Source of the DNA: Saccharofermentans sp.
GTDB taxonomy: Bacteria > Bacillota > Clostridia > Saccharofermentanales > Saccharofermentanaceae
Length of the DNA: 64,000 bases
Reading direction: 5' to 3'
NCBI GenBank assembly: GCA_024403855.1
Contig: JAKSRC010000006.1
Span: forward strand, 1 to 64,000
Shown here: in pieces, positions 16,582 through 25,890 of the stretch
Layout of the letters: each line of letters starts with the position of its first letter
Position numbering within the stretch: position 1 is the stretch's first letter
Translations under genes and position numbers: made by a program
The notes under the pieces: generated by a model
What the model was told of the DNA's origin: nothing
The model's input: only the letters and a program-made list of their open reading frames with translations
The model's database searches: none

Positions 16582-17208
16582 TCAGGCAATGAGCTGATCC
16601 TTGAGAGCTTCTTCGAACTCACCAAGATTTGCACATGCGATAATCTCAGCATTATCTTCGAGAAGGATCTCATCTTCACCTCTGACAAGAACAGTCATCG
16701 GAACACCCATCTTACGCAAAAGGATAAGCTGATATTCCTTTGAAGCCTCTGCAGAGAGATACTTGCAAAGAAGTCTCAATACCTGCTTTGCATCTTCAAG
16801 ATAAATTCCTGAAAGCTTCATAAGGTGATCTACGACATACATTCCGAAAACATCATTAAAATCGAGAAGATCCTTTGTCGGGAAAACAGAAGTAAAAGCG
16901 GTAACAGACATTCTTCCGACAATCTCGAGTTCCTTGAAATCCTTCAAAGGAATCTTAAAGCTCTCAACATTTGCTGAGAAAAGTTCCTGCATCTGATCTA
17001 CTGAAAGCTCACTCTTAAGATCCTTAATGCGAGCGATTCTAGCTGTAATCTTTTCTTCAGGGAAGAATGTAGCCTGGCCAATCTCAGTTGCCTTATGAAT
17101 AAACCAGCTCTCCGGAATCAAGCCCTGACGCTTCCAGCGATAAAGTGTTCCGTAAGAAATTCCTTCCTTGCTAAGCAAATCTTTTTTGGAAATAAGTTTG
17201 TCGTCCAT
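16582..17208 (-). CDS. YhbD-like regulator (DUF4004, MerR-like HTH)
   Basis: About 208 residues. The N-terminus (LISKKDLLSKEGISYGTLYRWKRQGLIPESWF) is a MerR-like helix-turn-helix closely resembling B. subtilis YhbD; the rest is the DUF4004 body. The start at 17208 (MDDKLIS) is chosen because it matches that N-terminus; AGAGG lies 11 bases upstream. A longer frame to 17271 lacks a ribosome site. Function unknown; probably a DNA-binding regulator. Confidence 0.85.
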   Translation of the reverse strand: MDDKLISKKDLLSKEGISYGTLYRWKRQGLIPESWFIHKATEIGQATFFPEEKITARIARIKDLKSELSVDQMQELFSANVESFKIPLKDFKELEIVGRMSVTAFTSVFPTKDLLDFNDVFGMYVVDHLMKLSGIYLEDAKQVLRLLCKYLSAEASKEYQLILLRKMGVPMTVLVRGEDEILLEDNAEIIACANLGEFEEALKDQLIA

Positions 17209-17297
17209 AGCTGCCTGTACCTCTTTCTTGTCTTTTATACCAAGATTGTAAAATAACAATGTTACAGACATGAGACATCAGGATAAAAAGAAGAAAA

Positions 17298-17330
17298 CAA
17301 AAAAATGCCCCGAAGAAATCTCCGGGGCAT
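17298..17330 (-). terminator. Intrinsic terminator of the Ala-rich membrane protein gene
   Basis: Leftward, ATGCCCCG/CGGGGCAT stem followed by seven T (17304 to 17298), about 35 bases after the stop at 17363. Confidence 0.9.
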
Positions 17331-17362
17331 ACATTACAAAATCAGATTAGAAATTAAAGCAA

Positions 17363-18013
17363 TCAACCAAAGCTTATGGAATTAATAATTGTCGAAAAAC
17401 CGAGCAAAAGTGAATCCCTTGTACCTGCCGGGAGACAGATTCCGATTACGATAATTGCGATAAGACAAATTACAAATGCAATGATGTAATAAGCAAGAAT
17501 TGCTCTTTCAAAATTCTTGATATTTCTATTGCGTCCTGCAACTGAAAGAATCAATGTTGCAATAAAACCGATTACAGGAATAGCACTCAGGAATGCAAGC
17601 CAGAAATACTTTGATGTGGACACCGGTCTGTACTGCGGAGGGCATGCATCAAGAAGAGCCTGCTGAGCTGCAATCTTCTGCTTTTTCTTCTCGATCTTGG
17701 CATCAGCCTTTGCCTGAGCAGCCTTTAACTTCTCTGCATCCTTCTGTGCCTTAGCCTCTGCCTTTGCTGCATCCTTTGCAGCCTGTGCTTCAGCTTTCTT
17801 TGCTGCTTTAGCGGCAGCTTCTGCTTCCTTGGAGGAGATTGCTGCGACTGCAGTTGCTTCTGCTACTGTCTCTGCGGCATCCTTAACAGCTTCTGCTGTT
17901 TCTTTAGCTAATTCTTCAGCTTCTTCTGCTGCCTTTTCTTCAATGATTTCCTGAGCCTTATCAACAGCTTCGCTGATTTCAGGTTCCATCTTCTTTTCCA
18001 AATCTTCTGCCAT
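17363..18013 (-). CDS. Ala/Lys-rich coiled-coil membrane protein, unknown function
   Basis: About 216 residues from the ATG at 18013, which has AAGGAGG nine bases upstream; an upstream in-frame extension lacks a ribosome site. Residues about 1-130 are rich in Ala, Glu and Lys and should form a long charged helix or coiled coil. Two hydrophobic segments follow (YFWLAFLSAIPVIGFIATLI and the stretch AYYIIAFVICLIAIIVIGIC). This looks like a cytoplasmic rod tethered to the membrane. No recognised family. It lies 75 bases downstream of the deacetylase gene. Confidence 0.8.
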   Translation of the reverse strand: MAEDLEKKMEPEISEAVDKAQEIIEEKAAEEAEELAKETAEAVKDAAETVAEATAVAAISSKEAEAAAKAAKKAEAQAAKDAAKAEAKAQKDAEKLKAAQAKADAKIEKKKQKIAAQQALLDACPPQYRPVSTSKYFWLAFLSAIPVIGFIATLILSVAGRNRNIKNFERAILAYYIIAFVICLIAIIVIGICLPAGTRDSLLLGFSTIINSISFG

Positions 18014-18088
18014 ATGAAAGCACCTCCTTATTCTCGATAAAGTGATTATAGCATAAGCACAAATATTAAGCACCGAAGCGGTTAATGC

Positions 18089-19492
18089 TTATTTCTTTAC
18101 AATTGAATAGTAAACAACTCCGTTTTGAAGTCCGCCCTGCTTAAGGAGTCCCATCTCCTCGACTGTTACAAGCTGGAAGCCTGCATCGATCAACGCAGGT
18201 ACGATTCTCTTTGTTGCGTCTGCCGTAGATTCATAAAGATCGTGCATGAGGACGATGTCACCATCTTTTACCTTACCTACGATAGCATTGTAGATCTTGT
18301 TTGCATTTCTGCTTTCCCAGTCACGTGAATCTACGCTCCAAAGGATAATAGGGCATTCACATACCTGCTTAAGTTCATTATCCCATCTGCCTTCCGGAGG
18401 TCTCAGACATGTTGTCTTTCTTCCGCAGACACGCATGAGTTCATCGTCCGTACCCTTGAGCTTTTCCTTCTTCTTATCGGCATTAAGACTTGTAAGTCTG
18501 TTGTGATTGTATGTGTGATTGCCGAGCTGATAACCCAACTCACCTTCACGCTTTGCAGGATCCTCATTCCAGGAGATTCTGTCGCCTACGATGAAGAACG
18601 TTGCCTTGCTGTTGTACTTTTCGAATGTGTCGATAATAGAGTTGGTATAAATGGACGGGCCGTCGTCGTATGTGAGTGCGACCATCGGTTTGTTACCATC
18701 GATCTCACGTGTAACCTTACCGTCTTCACCGAAATAGTAAAGGTGATTATCAGCCATAGCTCTCTTGTTGCGGATCATCATGCCACCGATAAAGCCATAC
18801 TTGCCGTCTTCTTTTTCGACGATTCCGTCAAGTCCTTCTCCGGTTACTTCGTTGAAGAAATACTTTTCGTCTTCGTATTCAACCCAGCCCTTAGCCATCA
18901 TGCCGGTATCTGTATCAAAGAAGTACTGCTTGCCATCGATTACCTGAAGGCCACCGGCAACAACGCCTGTCTCTGCATCGGCATAGTACTTGTTATCATT
19001 CAACTCGAACAGGCCCTTTACTACTTTTCCATCCTCTTCAGAGAAATAGTACTTATTGCCCTTAATTGTCTGCCAACCCAAAAGCAAATCACCTGTTGAT
19101 TCATCAAGATAGTAATCTTCGTTATTATCCTTTAACCAGCCGGTCTTCATGACGCCTGTGTCAGGACTGTAATATCTCTTCTGGCCACCGACTTCCTGGA
19201 AACCTGTCTGCATAACACCTTCACTGTCGAAAAGGTACTTGTTGCCGGAAATCTCCGTCTCACCCTTTGCCATGATGTGTGTCTCTTCGTCGAAATACTT
19301 GGTAGTTCCGTCTTCAGGCATTACATTAAAGCCAACATATTCTTCGCCGAAATCATCGTAATAATATGTGGCATCTCCAGTCTGAACGTAGCCACGATTG
19401 GCACCAGACCTCACTTCACAAAACGACGCAACAAAGCTTAATGCGGCCGTAATGACTCCCAAAACAAAGACAGTAAATAACTGCTTTCCCAT
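18089..19492 (-). CDS. Cell-wall-binding-repeat polysaccharide deacetylase
   Basis: Secreted NodB-type deacetylase of about 467 residues. The ATG at 19492 has AAGGAG eight bases upstream and begins a signal peptide. Residues about 35-250 are roughly nine copies of a ~20-residue aromatic/Gly repeat (G-W/F-x-x-x-x-G-x-x-Y-Y/F pattern) of the choline/glucan-binding type, expected to hold the protein on the wall. The NodB domain follows, with TYDDGP at about 274-279, the HTYNH zinc pair, a RPPEGRW segment and LMHD. It probably removes N-acetyl groups from peptidoglycan or another glycan. Confidence 0.92.
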   Translation of the reverse strand: MGKQLFTVFVLGVITAALSFVASFCEVRSGANRGYVQTGDATYYYDDFGEEYVGFNVMPEDGTTKYFDEETHIMAKGETEISGNKYLFDSEGVMQTGFQEVGGQKRYYSPDTGVMKTGWLKDNNEDYYLDESTGDLLLGWQTIKGNKYYFSEEDGKVVKGLFELNDNKYYADAETGVVAGGLQVIDGKQYFFDTDTGMMAKGWVEYEDEKYFFNEVTGEGLDGIVEKEDGKYGFIGGMMIRNKRAMADNHLYYFGEDGKVTREIDGNKPMVALTYDDGPSIYTNSIIDTFEKYNSKATFFIVGDRISWNEDPAKREGELGYQLGNHTYNHNRLTSLNADKKKEKLKGTDDELMRVCGRKTTCLRPPEGRWDNELKQVCECPIILWSVDSRDWESRNANKIYNAIVGKVKDGDIVLMHDLYESTADATKRIVPALIDAGFQLVTVEEMGLLKQGGLQNGVVYYSIVKK

Positions 19493-19585
19493 AAAAAAGA
19501 CTCCTTCTTTCCTATTCAAATTTTCCCCGAATCAGTTTATCACGCTGGAATAAACAGTGATTAACATTTGTATTACAGAATCAGC

Positions 19586-20038
19586 TCAGATGCCTAGGAC
19601 GCTCTTCAAAAGGCTCCTCAAATTAAGATATCTCTGGTATTTTTCTTCTTTTCGAAAATGAACCTCTCGCGACTGTGGATTTGAATTATCGAAAACCAGT
19701 CTATCTGCCTCATCACCAAACTGCTCAATCGTAAGGTCGAACTGCTTCCCGTCAATTACGTTATAGCAGTGATAATTGCCACCCGGTCTTAGTATTCCAT
19801 ACACTTCACCGCCGAAAATGTCTTGTATAAGAAAAGCGGTGATCGAGCACTGGCCTAAAGTCTTGTTTTCGACACTCCAGTCAGACTGCATTCTTGGCGC
19901 ACAGGTCTCTACTCTCCAGATTCCATCTGACAAAACATCAAAAAGATCTAAAAGTGAATCAAGCCTGTATCCGCAATCTTTCAAAGGCTTAATTTCAGAA
20001 GCCATCTCATGGCCTAAAAACCTGTATTCCATATCCAT
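19586..20038 (-). CDS. YunG-like protein
   Basis: About 150 residues. The central LGQCSITAFLIQDIFGGEVYG and NYHCYNVIDGKQFDLT segments resemble B. subtilis YunG; the conserved Cys and His could form a papain-like pair, but no activity is established. The ATG at 20038 has AGAGG four bases upstream, and the ATG two codons later is an alternative. No clear operon partner. Confidence 0.75.
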   Translation of the reverse strand: MDMEYRFLGHEMASEIKPLKDCGYRLDSLLDLFDVLSDGIWRVETCAPRMQSDWSVENKTLGQCSITAFLIQDIFGGEVYGILRPGGNYHCYNVIDGKQFDLTIEQFGDEADRLVFDNSNPQSREVHFRKEEKYQRYLNLRSLLKSVLGI

Positions 20039-20140
20039 ATAACCTCTTTTATTTTCGACTAATCTTCTCACTTTTTACACTGTCTGAAAAGCACAAAGGC
20101 AGTTCAAAAAGCCTATATACTTCAACTCGTTCCATAAAAC

Positions 20141-20170
20141 AGGGGGTGTCCCTGCTCGAGACAACCCCCA
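20141..20170 (-). terminator. Intrinsic terminator of hpf
   Basis: Leftward, GGGGGTTGTC/GACACCCCC stem followed by TGTTTTATGG, about 20 bases after the hpf stop. Confidence 0.75.
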
Positions 20171-20192
20171 TTAATTTCAATTAAACTAATAA

Positions 20193-20735
20193 TTAATATT
20201 CAGGTTCAAGCAATCCGTAGCCACCATCATATCGCTTGTAAACTACGCATACAGAATTTGTATCGCTATCGAGATATACGAAGAAGTCGTGTCCCAACAT
20301 CTCAAGCTGCAAGATTGCGTCTTCTGAAGTCATCGGTCTTAAAGCAAACTGCTTACGCTTTGTAATCTTCTCATCAGCTTCATCGACGATATCAAAGTCT
20401 GCTCCACCGTCATCTTCAAGGTAATTTACAATGCCGGGGAAGTCCTTCTTTCTCTTAAGGAACTTTGTCTTCTGTCTTCTGATCTGAGATTCAAGCTTAT
20501 CGACTGTTCTGTCAACTGCAGTAAGGATATCCTCATCAACTGCTTCAGCTCTTAAAATCTTTCCATCAAACTTCATGGTAATCTCAACTACCATATCGGC
20601 GCCTTCAGGTCTGATACGAACATTGAGTGTTCCTTCATCACCGAAGTACTTGTCAAACTTTGACATCTTGGATGCAATTTTGTCCTCGAGTCTAGAACCG
20701 ATACGAATTCCGTTGCCCTGTGTAGTGATTTTCAT
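20193..20735 (-). CDS. hpf: Long-form ribosome hibernation promoting factor
   Basis: About 180 residues. The N-terminal RaiA/Hpf domain (1-100, RIGSRLEDKIASKMSKFDKYF) binds the 30S decoding site. The C-terminal domain (about 120-180, ALRPMTSEDAILQLEMLGHDFFVYLDSDT) dimerises to form 100S ribosomes, as in other Firmicutes. The ATG at 20735 has GGGAG seven bases upstream. That ribosome site is one arm of an 11-bp inverted repeat whose other arm lies upstream of the -10 element. Confidence 0.95.
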   Translation of the reverse strand: MKITTQGNGIRIGSRLEDKIASKMSKFDKYFGDEGTLNVRIRPEGADMVVEITMKFDGKILRAEAVDEDILTAVDRTVDKLESQIRRQKTKFLKRKKDFPGIVNYLEDDGGADFDIVDEADEKITKRKQFALRPMTSEDAILQLEMLGHDFFVYLDSDTNSVCVVYKRYDGGYGLLEPEY

Positions 20736-20738
20736 AAA

Positions 20739-20810
20739 ATCGCTCCCTTCCGTTTGAAGTTTCAAAGGCTTTGTACCTTTGATTCCATTATAAACGAATA
20801 AGGGAGCGAT
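20739..20810 (-). promoter_or_regulatory. hpf control region: TATAAT, leader hairpin and SD-pairing arm
   Basis: TATAAT at 20787-20792 (leftward) with no good -35 box, so an alternative sigma factor is possible. A 7-bp leader hairpin TCAAAGG/CCTTTGA lies at 20762-20782. A perfect 11-bp inverted repeat joins 20800-20810 with 20739-20749, and the latter contains the hpf ribosome site. Confidence 0.6.
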
Positions 20811-20880
20811 AAATTTGAAATTTTAGATAATTTTGTGTGATTATTCTTTGCACACTGACAGGTTTTCAGATAACTAAGAA

Positions 20881-23745
20881 TTAACCTACCTTACAACCTG
20901 ATACAGCGACCTTATTGCCATTGCTGTTATAAATGACAATAAGATAATAACCCGGCTTGATAGTACCTGTGTAATCAAAGTTGAGTTCGTATCCACTGTC
21001 TGCAGGAGTAGCCTTTACCTTACCGGAAGACACTGTAGTAGCAAGTTCTCTCTGTGAGAACATGTTGTCTTCACTGTAGTAATAAGCATATGAGAATTCC
21101 TCATCAGTGGAATCAGTAAGTATGTACTTCAAAGTGATGCTGCTTGTATCAGTACTATAAGTACCTGCACCGGTGCTCTTTCCGTTAGGAGAGAACCACT
21201 TGGAAGCTGATGTCTTCAAGATAGAAGAAGAATCATAAATAGCTACTGCACCTACCATTGAAGTTGCATCAGTAACACCCTTATCGTAGTCACTGTTTCC
21301 ACCGGCTGAAGTACCGATCTCTGATGCAGGCTTACCTTCTCTCAACTGAAGCTTGTAGTTATTGTTGTATACGTCGTAAATATCAAATCCGATATAGCCG
21401 ATAACATTACGGTAATCTACATTTGAATACTTATAAAGACTCTTTGCTTCAGTGATTGTAACTGTCTGACCCTTACCAAGAGTCTCATAGTTCAACTTTT
21501 TGGAGGATGCTTCATAGTACTCACGAACGAATGCAATCTTATCAGTATCAGTAAACTGTCTGCCCTGGTTTGCATCGAACTTATCCTCAAGGATATCAGC
21601 ATAGTAATATCCGATGATTTCGCCTGACGGGTTGTCAGAACTTGAAGCAATTACGATATAAGAGGTCTGTCCGTTAATCAAGCATTCTGCACCGAGGAAC
21701 TTCTTCCACTTACCGTCTTCAGTTACTTCATACTTGAGGCACTCGCATGTTACGAAACCAAAGTTATTGAAATATACCCAGTTTGTAGGATTCTGGAGAA
21801 TGATGTAGTTATTGGAGTCTACTGCATACTGGTTATCAGAACCCATGTAGTAAATCTTGCTCTTATCGTCAGGGAATACATAAGCAAGTGTTACTTTAAC
21901 TTCACGGATAGTCTTCCACTCATCTGCAGACAACTTGATAGCTTCATAGTTGCCCATGTTTACAACCTTAGTGGAGATGTCGTAAACATTACCAGCCTGA
22001 ATCGAGCCAGCATCATCAGGCTTAACGTACCATGAGCCAGCCTTGTCTGTCATCTTAAGGATATAAAGCTCCTTACTTACGAACTTATCGTAGAAAGAAA
22101 CTGTTGTATCGTGATATCCCAAAGTCTTGAATGTAAGTCTGGCTTCATCGTAGAGCTGAGGATACTGATAAGGTGAATATGTTGTCATACCATGCGCATA
22201 TGTATAAGAGTTGTTGCTCTCAGTAAATACGCAGTTACTTACTTCGTTGACTAGCTTACTTGCTGCACTTTCGATATTCTTATCGCCGCAGGTAAGGTAC
22301 TTACTTGCGAGTGTTGTAAGGTCTACAGAGTCAGTAGACTTAAAGTTGCCGCATGCTTCTCTCAACTGTACATATTCAGCATAACCATTGCCCTGGAAAA
22401 CTCTGGAATCCAAAGCAGCGATGAACTTCTCATATGCTTCAAGAACTTCATCAATCTTTTTAGTCTCGATTGCTGACATACATGTATCGATAGAGTAGTT
22501 TCCTGTAGCATTCTGTGTAGCTTCAATCGTATCCATGTAATCTCTTACGAGGAATTCACAATAGTCCTTTGTGGAACCATCGAAGTCAGAACCAATGTAG
22601 TTAAAGAAGTTTGTATAGTTGATTCCTACATCGTAGTAAGCGCTTCCCCATGTAGGGCTCTCAGCTGCAACGATGTAATCTGCATAAGGAGACAAAGCCT
22701 TTGCTACTTCCAAAGAACCCATGAGGCATGCATTGAAAATAACTGATTCAAATTTAATATCAGCCTGTCTGATGGCATCAGCCATCTCGATTTCTGTAAG
22801 CTTACCATCGTGGAGCTCATCCTGACCAAAGCCCAACGGAACTCCGCCGCCGTGATCCCACAAAACAAGGATATAGCTCTCAGCCGGGAAATTATCCTTT
22901 GCAAACTTAACGAAATCTCTAAGTGTGTCCTGCTCAACCATGCTTACGTCGCCAAGGTTTTCAAGTTCAGTGATATTACCGTTCTTGATAACAAAACGCT
23001 GGCAAGCACCGTCCTGCATAAATGTGTTCTTGAAGTTCTTACAACCACCTGTCTGGAGAACGACATTAACATCGCTTCCGGGCTGAGCTGCAAGCATTTC
23101 CTTTACATCAGCGGAAAGGCAAGAACCATTTGATTCAAGGTCTGTGCCAATAGCATAAACCATAACAGTTCTTGTAGCTGTATCAGGAATAATCTCAGTT
23201 TCATCAGTTGTCTCAGTTACTGTAGTCTTCTTTGTAGGCTTTGTTTCTTTTGGTGTAATGCTCTTTACGATAGCTGCAATACCGATCATCAAACCAACAA
23301 GTACAGCGAGACCAGCAGCAGAAAGGCCAATGATGAGGCCAATCTTGCCACCCTTCTTTTTCTTAGGCTGCTCGGGAGCTGCCTGTGTAACCGGTGCAGG
23401 TGTAGGCATAGGTGTGCCAATCGGACCAAAGGCAGAATCAGTAGTTGCCGGTGCAGGTGCGGGTGCTACAGGGGCACTTACAGGTGCGGGAGCAGGTGCA
23501 GGTGCAACAGGTGCTGCACTTACAGGAGCAGGCGCAGGTGCAGGTGCTACGGGAGCTGCACTTACAGGAGCAGGTGCGGGTGCAGGTGCTACGGGAGCTA
23601 CACTTACAGGAGCAGGTGCGGGTGCAGGTGCTACCGGTGCTGCTTCCTGAACGGCCTTCTGCCAGATTGCAGATACATCGTTTCCGCAACCGCCGCAGAA
23701 TTTCTGATTGTCATTCAGTTCTTTTCCACAATTAGGACAATGCAT
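20881..23745 (-). CDS. Zinc-ribbon, membrane-anchored clostripain-like (C11) peptidase
   Basis: A 954-residue protein. Residues 1-21 form a zinc ribbon (CPNCGKEL...CGGCG). Residues about 37-100 are a 14-residue Pro/Ala repeat, a membrane helix lies near 135-160, and the clostripain domain begins near 190 with catalytic His298 (WDHGGG) and Cys340 (NACLMG). By topology the zinc ribbon is cytoplasmic and the peptidase outside. C11 enzymes cleave after Arg or Lys, often after self-processing. The last ~400 residues are Tyr/Asp-rich beta-type sequence that I do not recognise. The start follows AAAGAGG. It could process cell-surface or neighbouring proteins. No terminator is evident before hpf. Confidence 0.9.
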   Translation of the reverse strand: MHCPNCGKELNDNQKFCGGCGNDVSAIWQKAVQEAAPVAPAPAPAPVSVAPVAPAPAPAPVSAAPVAPAPAPAPVSAAPVAPAPAPAPVSAPVAPAPAPATTDSAFGPIGTPMPTPAPVTQAAPEQPKKKKGGKIGLIIGLSAAGLAVLVGLMIGIAAIVKSITPKETKPTKKTTVTETTDETEIIPDTATRTVMVYAIGTDLESNGSCLSADVKEMLAAQPGSDVNVVLQTGGCKNFKNTFMQDGACQRFVIKNGNITELENLGDVSMVEQDTLRDFVKFAKDNFPAESYILVLWDHGGGVPLGFGQDELHDGKLTEIEMADAIRQADIKFESVIFNACLMGSLEVAKALSPYADYIVAAESPTWGSAYYDVGINYTNFFNYIGSDFDGSTKDYCEFLVRDYMDTIEATQNATGNYSIDTCMSAIETKKIDEVLEAYEKFIAALDSRVFQGNGYAEYVQLREACGNFKSTDSVDLTTLASKYLTCGDKNIESAASKLVNEVSNCVFTESNNSYTYAHGMTTYSPYQYPQLYDEARLTFKTLGYHDTTVSFYDKFVSKELYILKMTDKAGSWYVKPDDAGSIQAGNVYDISTKVVNMGNYEAIKLSADEWKTIREVKVTLAYVFPDDKSKIYYMGSDNQYAVDSNNYIILQNPTNWVYFNNFGFVTCECLKYEVTEDGKWKKFLGAECLINGQTSYIVIASSSDNPSGEIIGYYYADILEDKFDANQGRQFTDTDKIAFVREYYEASSKKLNYETLGKGQTVTITEAKSLYKYSNVDYRNVIGYIGFDIYDVYNNNYKLQLREGKPASEIGTSAGGNSDYDKGVTDATSMVGAVAIYDSSSILKTSASKWFSPNGKSTGAGTYSTDTSSITLKYILTDSTDEEFSYAYYYSEDNMFSQRELATTVSSGKVKATPADSGYELNFDYTGTIKPGYYLIVIYNSNGNKVAVSGCKVG
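23446..23637 (-). repeat. 42-bp tandem repeats encoding a Pro/Ala linker
   Basis: About four and a half copies of a 42-base unit coding PVAPAPAPAPVSAA inside the clostripain-like gene. Copies differ by a few silent changes. Likely to vary in number between strains and to confuse assembly. Confidence 0.85.
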
Positions 23746-23801
23746 TTCTTTACCTCTTTTCTAAAGTTTCCTATTTAATCCTTATAGTGTATTGACTTAA
23801 G

Positions 23802-24794
23802 TTATCTGTCTTCTCGATAGTAATTGCGTCCGATAGCCTGAGGTTCTCCGCTCTTTTTCTTTGAAGAGAGCGAGCTGGTAATGAGAACTATAAGCGTAAT
23901 GATGAACGGCAATGCCGAGAAGAAATGTGAAGGGATCTTGTTGAGCCAACCAAGGGCATTAGGGAATGTATATGCGAGTGCGGCATTCTGAACACGAAGT
24001 GTGTTGAAGAAACCGAAGACGAGTGTTCCCAAAAGCGCCTTTGCAGGACTCCAGTTAGCAAAAATAACGAGTGCAATTGAAATCCATCCGTAGCCGTTGA
24101 TCCAGCAGTTGGAGCCTTCAAAAGAACCACCAAGGTTAAGTCCCATGTAAAGTCCACCGATTCCCATGATTCCAGAACCTACAATGATGTGAGCATACTT
24201 ATAGAGAGTAATATTTACACCGAGAGAATCGGCAGCGCCAGGATTCTCACCAATTGCTCTGAGCTTCAAGCCGGGTACTGTCTTATTAAAGTAAAGCCAC
24301 ATGAGAATTGCGATTACTATACCAAGGTATACCAGGATACCATGAGAGAACAAAGCAGTTCCGATGAAAGGAATCTTTGAAAGACCGGGAATAGCAATAG
24401 GCTGTGACTGCAAATCCAGATTTGTTCCGGAAAGTCTAGGCCAGCCACCGGCACTGTTTGATACAGCGTTACCGATAAAGTAATAGAAAGCTACACCGAA
24501 TGTTGTAATTGTAAGACCGGTAACGTTCTGATTCGCCTGCAGGGTTACTGTAAGGAATGAGAACAGAAGTCCTACAAGTCCGGAAGCCAGGAAGCTTACA
24601 AGAACAGCAACAAAAAGATTGTCAGCCTTTGCTCCGGCAAGATAACCTGCTACCGCACCTATGGCCATGATGCCTTCAACACCCAAGTTCAGGGAGCCTG
24701 ACTTTTCTGTCATGATCTCACCGGTTGTGCCATAAAGGAGCGGGATGTTATATACGATTATGTTGAAGAGGAATAAGGTGATTACGTCAAGCAT
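23802..24794 (-). CDS. Nucleoside ABC importer permease (NupQ-like)
   Basis: A 330-residue permease of the BMP-associated branched-chain-type family with 8-10 membrane segments (GSLNLGVEGIMAIGAV start region). Equivalent to B. subtilis NupQ/YufQ. It overlaps the preceding permease gene by 8 bases and is the last gene of the xpt-BMP-ATPase-permease-permease unit. Imports purine nucleosides by homology; exact substrate inferred. Confidence 0.92.
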   Translation of the reverse strand: MLDVITLFLFNIIVYNIPLLYGTTGEIMTEKSGSLNLGVEGIMAIGAVAGYLAGAKADNLFVAVLVSFLASGLVGLLFSFLTVTLQANQNVTGLTITTFGVAFYYFIGNAVSNSAGGWPRLSGTNLDLQSQPIAIPGLSKIPFIGTALFSHGILVYLGIVIAILMWLYFNKTVPGLKLRAIGENPGAADSLGVNITLYKYAHIIVGSGIMGIGGLYMGLNLGGSFEGSNCWINGYGWISIALVIFANWSPAKALLGTLVFGFFNTLRVQNAALAYTFPNALGWLNKIPSHFFSALPFIITLIVLITSSLSSKKKSGEPQAIGRNYYREDR

Positions 24795-25890
24795 TCTTAG
24801 CTTCCTCCTTCTTTACGATTTTGAAGTTTGCAGCAAAGTCAGCAACAAGGACAGAGAAAAGGATTATTCCCTGTAAGAGATCAGCGAAGTTACTGTCAAT
24901 TGCCGGATACTGTGTAGCTGCAGCCTGACATCCATACTGAAGAACAGAGATAAGGATTGATGTTACAAGAACTGCCGGAACACTCAATTTACTGAGCCAT
25001 GCAACGATGATGCCCGTCCAACCTACATTGTTTGTAATTGTATCGGAGATAGTACCTGCAGCAGATACTGTAAGAGCTGCAGCAAGACCGATAAGAGCAG
25101 ATGAGATAAACATCGTTCTTAATACGATCTTTCCAACGCTCATGCCGGCATATTTAGCGGTGGCACTGCTGTCACCTACTACGGAAATCTCATAACCATG
25201 CTTAGTATACTTAAGGTAAATATAAACAATTACAGCAATAACCAAAGAGATGATTACAGACCAGAGAAGCTTGAACTGTCCGAAAGGAATTCCTGTCATT
25301 ACAGCTGATTCAGGGAATGTACCGAATTTGGGTCTCTCGGAGTCAGCTCTAAGGAAAAAGTTCCAGTCACCCTTTGTCTCACCGATATATCTGATGACAT
25401 ATAGCATAATGTAGTTGATCATCAATGTCATAAGTGTCTCGTTTGTATTGAACTTAACCTTCAATGCAGCAATCGCAACACCGATTATTCCGCTTGAAAT
25501 CATAGCAGCAAGGCACATAAGCAATACTGTTACGAAATTCGGCATTCCGTCACTGTTAAAAGCGATTATTGAAGCGACGATGGCACCGATCAGGAACTCA
25601 CCCTCACCTCCGATATTCCAGAAACGCATCTTGAACGAAAGGCTCAATGCGAGTGAAGTTATAAGGAGCGGAACGAAAATCTTGAGGAAACCTTCAACAC
25701 TCTTATAGCCGTATCTGTTACCTACAAGACCAATCGTGAACATCTTTCCGTAGTAATCCAAAGGATTGATTCCCAGGATTGCAAGGATGATGGCACCGAT
25801 AATAAGTGATACCAGTATTCCGATCGCATAAAAGAGAAGTGTTCTTTTAAGCTGTACATCAGTTCTTCTGATCAGATGATACTTCTTCAT
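24787..25890 (-). CDS. Nucleoside ABC importer permease (NupP-like)
   Basis: A 367-residue permease with about nine membrane segments and the FWNIGGEGEFLIGA motif typical of this family, equivalent to B. subtilis NupP/YufP. Pairs with the downstream permease to form the channel. It meets the ATPase gene end at base 25890 and overlaps the next permease by 8 bases. Confidence 0.92.
   Translation of the reverse strand: MKKYHLIRRTDVQLKRTLLFYAIGILVSLIIGAIILAILGINPLDYYGKMFTIGLVGNRYGYKSVEGFLKIFVPLLITSLALSLSFKMRFWNIGGEGEFLIGAIVASIIAFNSDGMPNFVTVLLMCLAAMISSGIIGVAIAALKVKFNTNETLMTLMINYIMLYVIRYIGETKGDWNFFLRADSERPKFGTFPESAVMTGIPFGQFKLLWSVIISLVIAVIVYIYLKYTKHGYEISVVGDSSATAKYAGMSVGKIVLRTMFISSALIGLAAALTVSAAGTISDTITNNVGWTGIIVAWLSKLSVPAVLVTSILISVLQYGCQAAATQYPAIDSNFADLLQGIILFSVLVADFAANFKIVKKEEAKNA

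Noticed and set aside
23258..23650. 130-residue Gly/Ala repeat frame opposite the clostripain-like gene
   Set aside because: Produced by the 42-bp repeat read on the other strand; no independent evidence.
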